Of a DNA stretch of 64,000 bases, positions 46,621 to 57,200 are shown piece by piece. Each line of letters opens with the position of its first letter. The first letter of the stretch is position 1. The stretch is from contig NC_054746.1 in NCBI RefSeq assembly GCF_018143015.1, positions 29,973,129 through 30,037,128 on the forward strand, read 5' to 3'. The notes beneath the pieces are model-generated. The model was not told the origin of the DNA. It searched no databases and saw only the letters and a list, made by a program, of their open reading frames with translations. Source of the stretch: Lytechinus variegatus. Lineage: Eukaryota; Echinodermata; Echinoidea; Temnopleuroida; Toxopneustidae. A program made the position numbers and the translations under genes.

Positions 46621-47854
46621 GTATGATTGTGATTAATTGATTGATTTATGACGTAACAAATCTACAAAATGCTATTTTATTCTTCATCAGTAGGCCTACA
46701 TCTATGCATATGAACGCGATTTCTTAATTTTTTTCTCCTTCTCTCCCTGTCTCATATTTACTTTAATCATCTTGATTTATAATTTATGCGATTTGATCAT
46801 CCAACATTGAAAATGATTATCACGGACCCTCCTTTCACACACAAAGATTTAACAATAAAACACCCAGGAATAATACGATTAATTCGAATTCAAAAGCATT
46901 TTTTTTTTTTTTTTGAGGAATTTTTCTATGATGATACCGTTCACATAAATGTAAATATAATTATAAATGTGTATATATAGAATACCTTTGTTGCAAACAA
47001 GTGAATGTTCAGTTTGTGAATAAAATCGACAGGGAAAATTTAGAACATGTTAATTTCATGTAATTTATGGAATTGTCTCGATACGTGGTCCGTTCGCTTG
47101 GTTGGTGTTATATGAATCTGAAGGTCGAGTTGAAGTCTTTCATGATAACCAATGGGTAACTTTATGTGGCAGTCTGTGGGGCATCGAGGATGATACTGTT
47201 ATCTGCCATCAGCTGAATTACATTGGAGCCGACCTTGCATTGGTTGCAGGACAATTCGGAGAATAAGGTGTCGTGAGATTCACTAACATGGAATGGGGAT
47301 GGAAAGGAGAGGAATCTTTCAGCCTGTAGCTATGATATTGTGGGTGATGATGCTAAATTGGACTTCCAGAGATGCTGGCGTCGTCTGCACGAGTTGGGGT
47401 AAGCCACTTTTGTGTTTTGAGAATGTTTGATTAAACTAATTTCTAAAAAGTTGGCCGTTGAGAAGGTTCAGAACGCAGACATTATTGTCTCTGTATCTAA
47501 TCTTCTCTCGAGTCGACTTTTTAAACGAAACACATTTTGTGAAATTAACTAATGACCATTAAGTTAGTATTCGGAGATGTTGTAAGTTACAACATTAAAA
47601 AAACAACAACTTTGATTTCACTCTCTGATCCCTGCTTTCCTGTATTGAATGTCTGGCGAAGTAGGTCTAAAATTGACCATGTCTACAGTGTAAAGGTAAA
47701 TGCCATGTGAATTGTTACTTGATCAGAATAACTGGACATTACGAGGACTGGAAGAAAAAAAACAAGATTCTTAAATTCGGTATTTTTCCTGCATGAGAGC
47801 CCTGATGCAGACTAGGTAGACCTATCATGGCCACTGGCAAGAACATTTGCACTA

Positions 47855-47945
47855 TAACGAGAACGCTATCATAACATGATGACGAGAACGCTATCGTAAC
47901 ATGACGACGAGATCGCTATCGTAACATAATGACGAGAACACTATG
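47855..47945. repeat. Minisatellite, ~25-base unit
   Basis: Four imperfect copies of GACGAGAACGCTATCGTAAC plus AT(A/G)ATGAC. Non-coding, inside an intron-like gap of the SRCR pseudogene. Confidence 0.75.
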
Positions 47946-48009
47946 ACATTTAATGAAAATAATGCAATCAATAACAACAATAATATTCCGCTTTAATATA
48001 GCGCTTATC

Positions 48010-48755
48010 GGAACGACGTTTCTAAGTTCTGCAACTTAAGTTTACTGTTTCAGTGCTAATAAATTTCTTAGTGTGCCATCATCATATGTATGTAAAAGTG
48101 AAATCATTGGAAAGTATGATTATTCCTCTTTACGATCATGTGTCATTTGTAATGCTAGTGTTATCATGAAATACACAGACATGATAAATATGCAGCAATG
48201 TAAAAAATGAAATGTTGCAAAATTCGTTGCCATGTCATGTTTGAGTTCTGCAACTCAAACTGCAAGTTTGAGTGCTAATAAATTTCTTAATGTGCCATCA
48301 TCATGTGTAAAAGTGATATCTTTAGAAAGCATGATTATTCTTCTTTACAATCATGTGTCATTTGTAATGCTAGTGTTATCATGAAATACACAGACATGAT
48401 AATACGCAGCAATGTTAGACATGAAATGTTGCAAAATGCGTCGTTTGCAATAGCGAATTTCCAATTGTTTCGAGGATGGACCGAGTGCATTCACTGTCGC
48501 CTGCATGGTAGAAATTCTATAGAAATGGAGACTCTTGTTAGAAATCAATGCATTTTGCAACATTTCACTTCTGACTTTTCTCGATGTTCAGGGTGATTGC
48601 ATATTCCATGATTACATAATCACAGCAAATGGCATGTCATTGTAAAGAAGAATAATTCAGCTTTCCAATGATACCAGTTTCATCTTTTATACTTCATTAA
48701 CCCAAAAGATATCATCCTCTAAAACTGAGTTGCAAAACTTTTTGAGGGGTTTATG
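48010..48755. repeat. Inverted-repeat element with a tandemly duplicated left arm
   Basis: Two direct copies of about 190 bases (48055-48243, 48247-48440) share AGTGCTAATAAATTTCTTA and TGTAATGCTAGTGTTATCAT. A mirrored partial copy follows at 48600-48720 (TTGTAAAGAAGAATAATTCA and CCAATGATACC). Ends GAGTTCTGCAACTCAAAC and CTGAGTTGCAAAACTT are inverted. Lies between pseudogene exons 1 and 2. Confidence 0.55.
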
Positions 48756-48818
48756 TAGTATATATCTGTATATACCATCCCAAGGGATCGTGATGACCTG
48801 CGTTACTTCCGGGAGTCG

Positions 48819-49020
48819 TGGTCTTGTGGTTACGACACTCATATTTCAATCAAAGGGACTTTGAATCCCAGCCAAAGGGTTCGAATCCCAGCCATGGCGT
48901 GCTGCACTCGACCCGAATAAGGTGAATGGGTACCCGGTAGGCGGTAGGACTTATATTCCTCGAATGATTTAGCGCCTATACTGCGACTCGGCTACAGCTG
49001 GGGTAATCAATCAATCAATC
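48819..49020 (+). mobile_element. tRNA-derived SINE
   Basis: A-box-like TGGTCTTGTGGTTACGACAC, B box GGGTTCGAATCCCAGCC, then AATGGGTACCCGGTAGGCGG, TTTAGCGCCTATACTGCG and CTACAGCTGGGGTAATCAAT followed by a (CAAT)n tail. The tail matches SINEs I associate with sea urchins. A short internal duplication of AATCCCAGCC precedes the B box. Confidence 0.75.
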
Positions 49021-49155
49021 ACTTAGAGTACTAGTATATGCAATATTAGTAGCTGCGCAATATCCCGGGCGTTATGGAACATTATTATTATCACTATTGT
49101 AATTATTACTAGGTTATTAACGATTTCTTTTATTTCCTGAATTGTTGAATTGCAG

Positions 49156-49461
49156 TTATCCAAATGGTGGATGGTGATTATGACAATAAGGGTCGTGTTG
49201 AGGTCTACTACGGGGGTAGACGGGTTAGAATATGTCTTACCAGCTGGACCATTGAAGATGCCCATGTAGCATGTAAAGAACTTGGATTCCCTCTCAAGGC
49301 AACGGTGCATCTATTTGAGGGAGGAGATGGACCGTTTCTCCTGGACGATATGCGATGTCTAGGATATGAGGGGCGTTTGGTTGATTGTGAATCCCCAGGC
49401 TGGGCTAATAATCTTAATTGTGATGCAGACTTGAACCATGGTGCAGGTATTATGTGCAATG
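49156..49461 (+). pseudogene. Intact SRCR exon within the broken paralogue
   Basis: 102 codons, phase 1 to 1: MVDGDYDNKGRVEVYYGG, HVACKELGFPL, FLLDDMRCLGYEG, GAGIMC. Six cysteines, but RRVRICLTSW replaces the usual WGTICDDxW. About half of the residues match domain 3 (29735-30046). Confidence 0.75.
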
Positions 49462-50103
49462 GTGAGTCAACTGAATTTTGTGAGGGGACTAGCTTAGATG
49501 AAGCCAAGAAAGTACAGAGCCATCACTATACATTTGGGTAGTCCTTTATACTCCTTCCGAAAAGTAGCACTGCTGTGATTTTATCTTGACATAGTTATGC
49601 GAGGTTTTTATGTCGCTATTGGTTTTCATTGACGGTGATCTTAACAAGTCAGGGTTCTTACTGTTCAATTTATTTCAATAATCTTCTAATCCCGAAATGT
49701 ATTTCTCTGATTTTGGCATTCAATTGTCTGAATACTTTGTCATGGAATTACATGTAACTCTTTATTCTTGTTTGGATATAGATCATATGGCTACTGTAAG
49801 ACTCCTCAGTGGATCTGCCAGTTTTGAAGATGTTGTTGAATACCGTTTTTGACGTACACCTGGTTTTATATGTGACCCTGATTGGAGTCTAGCTGAAGCA
49901 GAAGTTGTCTGTCGGCAGCTCGGTTACCAGTATGGACAAAATGAGAGACCAGTTTCACTTGGCCCAATATCTGGGACGATCTTTTATCATGACTATCAGT
50001 GTGATAGAACTGAAGGACAATCATGAGATCGTCTTTTTACAGAACGACCAAGACCAGTGCAACCCTGATCATATAGCACAAGTTTTATGCGGACCACCGA
50101 TAG

Positions 50104-53100
50104 GTAAGATTCAGTAACATCTACAAGAAAATAACCAAGTCAGATAGACAGTCCCATCTCCTATACTGTATATTGGTCTACTTAAAGTCTTTTTCCAGCC
50201 CCATGTCTTCAGCGTAATTTTGTTATGTGTGATAGCTTCTTTGTGACGTAATCAGTTATTTTTTCTCTGTACATGATTTTAATAAAAAAACACTATTTGA
50301 GCAAAAATTTATGATTCTATTTACAAAATTTATGAAATGAACATTCACTAGTACATGTATAGTGACAAATCCCTGTTCGGGTGGATCACTTTGTAATGCA
50401 TCTTCCCTTAATATTGCACCGTTCACTTGACAATAGATTTTGATCTTCGGATGACCGGAAGTGAATACACGGAGTAAGGTCGTCTTGAGGTCTTCCTTAC
50501 GGGCCAGTGAGGATACGTGGCTGCTGCATACTATTCTATTTATGAACACGATACAGTCTGTCGCCATCTTGAATACGCAGGAGGAATTTACCAATACAGC
50601 TATATTTTGCTCGTTCTTCTCGCCCTATTTTGATAAGATGATATTTCATGTGATAGAAGTGATATGAAGATAACCGACTGCTACTGAAACTGAGTGGACT
50701 TTATACTACCCCGCAAAGAAGATGATGGAAGTCTATACAATCTGCTTCCCATATGGTAAAGATTCAGTGTTATTAAGTAACTGAGTTAGAGGTAACCGCA
50801 TGGACCTGGTGATGCCGAAAAAAATGTCTCCATCGGGAATCGAACCCAGGCACCCAGCTTTGAACACCGGCACCTTAACCACTAGAGCATAGAGAAAGGT
50901 TAGTGGCTAGGGCGACCCCAATCCGATTGACCGTCATATTTTCGACACTAACAATTAAATTTCCCCCATGCCTCAGCTCAGTCAGCTGGATCCAAGCTAT
51001 ACAGTACATGACTTGTATAGGTCACTTAATAAAAATGTGTTACAAACAGAGCAGAAAAGATATTCTGTGAAATTTAAAATCAAAACATGAAGCCCCTTGC
51101 TTTTAAATTGACTTGTGAAAAATTACTGATTCAGGGACAAAAGCATATACAGTGATGAGCCACTATAAACTTAAAATGTAAAATTCACTTTTCATCCAGG
51201 TTATCAGTGAGAGAGGTTATCAGTGAGAGAGTTGAAGGTCAAATACACTCCATATGATAAATAAGGACATTGAAAAATTGAACGAAGAAACAGAAAATAA
51301 AATATCTCCTCTCTTCCTCTTTTATTCCAACTAGATCAAAAATGAATGAACTTGTGAAAACAGAATAAAGCCCCTATTATTCATAAATATGAATCACAAC
51401 TTAATAAACAATTCATGTTCGAGAATAGAATAAATAACTTAGATAATATATCATCTTCACAATATGAGAATAAGCATGCCCTGCATGGTCATAGACAAAA
51501 TGTATAGCCTGTAGAAATAACTCCAGTAAATTGATGCTCAACAGAGCTGCAGCTAATTTAAGCAATATTTTTTCAGTGTTTGAGGTACACAGGAAGACAA
51601 ACAGTTCACCTTAGGTTGAAAACATGCACTTTACGCTTCCAGTCTCGTTAAATTACTTAAAGTTGTCTTGACAAACTCATGTCATAATGATGTTATATTG
51701 TGGCCGTGGGTAATGTGGTACATGTATCACATGATTTCATGGATTTATGAGCACAACTATTAAAGTTGCACTTGCTCTTTATAAAATAAACTTTAGTTAT
51801 GGTCGTGAATCAATTTGAATATCAGTCTCAGTCTGACTTTGAAAGGATGTTCATCATAATGCACCTAAGAAATGGGGTTTGTTGTAAAGCAATTGAATCG
51901 CCAAAACGATAATTCTTCCAAAGGTCACATGTACTGCAGACAGATATTGTGTGTTACGCTGCTAGTATTTATATTTTGAATGTGAGGGCGTTTGAAGAAC
52001 AATCTGTTGCAATGAATGGACAAGCTTGTACTGATTTTCTTCCTAAACATCATGGTAAGGATTTGAGTTTCCATCACCCCCCAACTTTAATCTCTAGAGA
52101 ATTTGATTTGTATGCAATTTGTTGCATCAAAGGAACAAAAAATGATTTTCCTACCATTGTGACATTTTCTGTTGCCTCACGACAGGGACGGTGCCAAAGG
52201 AGGAAGGGGTTCAATCACCCCCTCCCTTTGACTTCTGTTAGTGAAGCATTTAAAAGAAAAAGAGTTTCAAATGAGCAGCCTAGGTTGACTTCCTCTGCTT
52301 TTCAATTGAGAACAAAACTATTTCATCCTCCCCCACCCATCTCCAATAAACATATCCTGATGCTGCTCCTGCCTCATGATACCCTATTGACCTGAGTTGT
52401 AGAACACAGAACTTTACACAGCTTTGCTGTTAAGCTTCGTTGTACTGTCCATGTCTTAAAAACCCTGATTACATGAAATTAATTTTCGCAGTTCATGCTA
52501 AAATCATCATACCTAGCATTGTACATTAATATTGGATATCTGTTCTCTGTGTCTTTGACTTATTCTGGAATGATATCAAAATAAGGTGTCTGGTGTGCAT
52601 CAAGTACCTTCAATTTGAACCATCCCTGTTAAAACTATCACACACAAGTTGCAATAGATATTAATAATTTGAAGTACTCAGTACAAGGTAATTTCATAAA
52701 ATGATCAACTTTTTTGTACGTCCAACCCCTATTTTCTCAAGTCTTACTTCACTTTATAAACTGACCAAGTCATGGTTCTTTGAGAACATTACAGGCTGTC
52801 AAAAGAACAACAAATCAGAGACAGAAAAAATCATGAAGGTCCCACACATAGGGGGTCGGACGTAATATTTTATGGAATTGCCCTACACAAAACTTGTTCA
52901 TGTATTCTAGATACGATTCTTGGTATTGTAATGATTTCAGTACATCAGACTTACATAATTTGTAGATTAAACAAAGTTATGTCCCTGTAAAGACCGATTG
53001 TGGTTGGAGTATTTTCTTGCTCATAACTGGGAATATACTATTTTACTAGAAATGTTAACATACATGTAATTTCTGTAAAATATACATGACAGTTTAAAAA

Positions 53101-54241
53101 GAACCTTAATAAAGCAAACAGCCAATATTTATGCAATGTGTTGGAAATGAGAGAAAAAGAGTAACTAAATGTCCTTTCATTAGTTGAAGAATGAAATATG
53201 GCGAATGTTTCCATGAAGTACGGTAAATAATGATGAAATAGAGCTTTCATGTGACTAATTTTTACTAAGCCAATCAGATGTAAAGACTTTAGTAGTTTAC
53301 AACAGCTGTCAGTGAAATATCAAGTCTCTTTCATGATCTTTTACAATCAATATTTTTCCATTTATCTGAAAAAGGACTAACTATTCATATTTCATATATC
53401 TTGAGAAAGTAGCTAGTTTATTTTAATTTGATGATTGTCCTTACCCCTTTTTATACTACCTACTTTCTTGTGTTGTCATCATTAGTGTGGTTTACAGAAC
53501 AATAAGTATAAACAATATTTGTTGTCTCCTTACAAGTCAGAATACAATGGGTGAGATTATCATCTTGTAAGGAGTGGGAGGGGGGGGGGGGGGCTCAGGC
53601 AGACATGACTGGTTTAATATTAAAAACTGAAACAGAACTCATATAGGAAGGCACACAATAGAGCAGAATACAAACAGTAAGATACACTCAATAGATATGT
53701 ATCAAACCATTAATGAATGCCAATTTGAGGTACCTTGGTTCCCTAAAGCACATATATATTTTTCTTTATTATACAGGATAAAAGAGGTAGTTTCAAAGTT
53801 ATATATATGTTAGAGTGAGTACTGGTACCTCCCCATATGATTTCATAAAAGACAACCTTCCCTTTTTCCTGGCAAAAAAAAGAAATATGGACTGTTTTTG
53901 TTATTTCTGTGAGCTCTTCAGTAGTGCCTGGAGTCACAACTAGCTCAAGCCTGTATCTGCTTCTCATAGCAATCCATATATTTATTTTAAAGACTAAAAG
54001 CAGAATCGTTATAACTTATAGTTTGTTGTAACTATTTCATGGGAGCAGTCCTCGGTGTAGTTGCTTAATAGGATAGGATGTCATCAATGTCTTTAGGGCT
54101 GTTTAGGGCATCTTAAAATAATAATTTACACTTACCGCATTCACAAACAACGCACCTTTAGCACTGCACACAAACCTCACCAAAATGAAAATAACAGTCA
54201 TTGGTATGTCAGGAAAGGTAATTAAAAAGCAAAGGGTCTAT
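50104..54241. other. Spacer between SRCR pseudogene and ANGEL
   Basis: Holds a tRNA-like sequence at 50821-50892, a small direct duplication of GGTTATCAGTGAGAGAG near 51200, and a G-run at 53579-53593. The 3' UTR of ANGEL must extend left from 54241; TTTATT (AATAAA on the minus strand) occurs near 53980 and 53765, but the true end cannot be chosen. A 148-codon plus-strand frame at 51949-52395 resembles nothing known. Confidence 0.5.
50821..50892 (-). repeat. tRNA-like sequence, probably a SINE head
   Basis: The minus strand has CTCTAGTGGTTAAGGTGCCG (A box), an anticodon-like arm with seven-base loop GTTCAAA, and GGGTTCGATTCCCGATGG (B box and T arm). The acceptor and T stems pair imperfectly, arguing against a functional tRNA gene. 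A TTTTTTT run follows directly. Confidence 0.5.
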
Positions 54242-57200
54242 TCATTCCACTGGAGTTAGACGTAAAGTAGCTTGGAGGGAAAGGTGATCAGATGCCCAAT
54301 TCAAATTAGGAAGCCCTCCCATGGCGCTAACTTCACTATCTGTGAAAAGGTTCAGACGTCCAACAAGAGAAAGTTCACCAGAGAAGTTTGACGTGCCTAG
54401 AGGTTTTGATGTACTACCTTCCTTTATATGTTTACTGTAGAAGATATAATCTACCGTACAGTTAGTTTTTGAATGATTGGTGGTGACTTCAGTATTTCCA
54501 TGGCTATGATCATAGACAGAAGAGAAGAGGAAAGGATGGACGAGTTGGCCTTCGATGTCATCAGGTTGAATATCTTGATCGGCTGGATGATCTCTTGAAG
54601 ATCGTCTAGTTCGTCTTGAAGTACCAACTGTATTTAATGTACAAAGTTGTGTGAAAGCAACGATTACATCATCTTTTAAATCCTGATTCAAGATTCACTT
54701 TTAATAAAGTGCCATAAAAAAATGCCACACACAATATGGTGTAAATAAAGTCAAATCTCTTTTTAAGACCAAAGAAATTCCACTACAGTGACGAATATGT
54801 CAATAACACATTCCTTGCATATTCAAGTTATACCTAGAAACATTTTCTGAAATTGAAAAATATATTCTGTTTCCGCCAAAAAATTCTAGTATTACAAAAT
54901 CAATATAATAAATAATTCCAAGAACCCACCTGGATTTCTAGATGATTGCATTCCAGCATCTGCATAACGGCAGAGTGGGGTCACTCCAAGTTCCTTGGGC
55001 CAGAGAGGGCTACTCATGGGAATCTTTGCCCGCCCAAGCTCCTGACCAGATACCTCCACACTGGCCAGACCTTCATAGGTCACCTGACCATTCTTGATGA
55101 ACTTGTAAAGAGGACAGTGCGGAACGCTGTTAAAATCACCACACAGGATGACAGGATGATAGGTGTTTTTTCGAGACCTGTGGTTGGTTCTAGAAAGTCT
55201 CTCTATCTCTGCAAATAGCAAACCTGAATGAGGACAATATATATTTGTTGGAATGTTAGCGATAAACATGACAGCAGAGGCGTCGATCCTGGGGGGGGCA
55301 GGAGGGGCGATCGCCCCACCAATGAAAATATTCAATGGGGGGGCAAACATATCGTTTTGCCCACCCAATAGTTCCGCATGTGCTAAAAATAAAATAAGAT
55401 TGTAATGTTACACAGAAATCAGCAAGCGAGATTGAAATACACAACTCGTTCTTCGTCTAAAATTGTTCTCAAAATGTCCACTTTTCAGATTGGAATATAA
55501 AAAAATTTCAGCTCGCGCTTCGCGCTCACATCATTTCTCTAACACAAACCCATACTTTTCATGATTAAATAGGTGAATATGGTCCCGTTTTCAGTTCTAA
55601 ACCTCAAAAGAACTCCCACTTCGATTTTCGATAACCTTTTGTTGGATATATATATCTTGTTCTTTATTAAAAACGTCCATTAAACTCAATTTTTTTTTCA
55701 GTTCGAAATATCAAAATTTTCAGCTCGCGCTTCGCGCCCGCATTAATTTGTTGGTGAGATATGTGTGTATATGTGTGTGTATATATATATACATATATAT
55801 ATATATGTACACATATATATATAGGCATGTGTGTGTGAGTTTGTTTATTTTGTGTGAGCGAGCGCCTTTGGAAAGTTGATTCATGATTTTGCCCCCCCCA
55901 ACTAAAAAATGGATCGACGCCCCTGGTGTAGGTCATTTACAGCCAGGATATCTTAATGAAGTCCATAAGAGATGATACCTGTTGCATTTCAGCATGTAGG
56001 TACAAGTGAAAACTAACTGGATGGCTTAGAATGAAAGGATACTAAATAAAAAAAGGGATAAAAGTACATACTTCAAATTAACTTAGTAGTAAATGGGTTT
56101 AATCCTTCACACAATACCATGACAGATGTTTATGTACCCATCTATCTAATCTATTCAATAAGTTTCAATGCCAAAATACTTTTAGTACCATTGTCATATT
56201 GTTCAGCCCAAATGTACACCCATTGCATGAAATGATTGTTCCTTCCTCTAATGCTTCTCCATGAAGTATTTATTAAGTGAAGTATATTGTTTACCTAACT
56301 GTGCCAGCTTGATGTCTCCACGACGAGGGTTCCACAGAAGATGTGTATTTGCAACACATAGCTTATGGGATGAGGTCATTCCCTTTGGTTGTAACATGAC
56401 CACGATGGCTACATTATCTCTGTCCATCAGTCCGATGCCACGTTGATACTCCAGCTTGGTGTGAGAGACTTCATGGAAGCGGTTCATTCTGTAGAACGTT
56501 GCACATCCATCTTCCTTGTCACCAGTTCTCTTCTTATAAATGGATGCATAACCTAAGATATAATGGAAATAAAATGGTCACTTAGAAATGTAATTGTGGT
56601 AAGTTTTATGCATGTAAGTAAATTCATTTACACGCTCACATTTTGATTGCATTTTTGCGGTCATAAATAACCTCAGGCAAGGAAGGCATTTTTTCTAATT
56701 ATTCATATTAAAATCATTTAATAATCTAGTAATTAAAAAGACTGAGTTAGAAAGTCTTTTGTAATGATGGCACAAGTTACACATTAGAATTAATATTTAT
56801 GAATCTCTGCATTAAGTGCTGTTCATACATGGCAGGACATTCTATGCAACTTGTACAGATCTATTTAAACTTTAATATATCAATAAGCACTCACTGAGCT
56901 ACATGTAGTGACATCTTCCTGTCACACCATTTATGTACACGACCAACAATGATGCTTATCTATGATGGACAATGTCTGAACATGATAAAGAACAAGGCTT
57001 AAAAAGAAGACAGATGGATTTGCCATCTCACCTTTTTCCTTTAAGGCAGGATAGAAGAAATCATGGAAGTGCCTTTCTTCAACTTCTTGTAGACAAATTA
57101 TCTGAAGTAAAGAAAAAAGGGAGTGTTACATTCTTTAGCCTTCATATGAGTGAATCAACGTATATGACAAGCAATCCGTTGTTGTGATCAAATTTGGATC

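Larger units (their letters stand above)
47100..50103 (+). pseudogene. Broken SRCR paralogue, three exons
   Basis: Exon-like segments 47100-47398, 49156-49461 and 49792-50103 match domains 1, 3 and 4 of the minus-strand receptor gene, in order. The first reads SEGRVEVFHDNQWVTLCGSL and NYIGADLALVAGQFGE, then hits a stop, but still ends DAGVVC before GTAAGC. The second is fully open between a CAG acceptor and a GTGAGT donor in phase 1. The third has an in-frame TGA after VVEYRF and later loses frame, yet keeps its GTAAGA donor. Domain 2, 5 and 6 counterparts, membrane exon and start are not found. A truncated but expressed product from the middle exon cannot be excluded. Confidence 0.8.

Noticed and set aside
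51949-52395. 148-codon plus-strand ORF
   Set aside because: No domain, signal peptide, helix or splice context recognised; composition fits a chance frame in spacer DNA.
55256-55444. Extension of ANGEL coding upstream of 55223
   Set aside because: The open frame enters a DNA element with G/C runs; the acceptor at 55223 gives exact family sequence.
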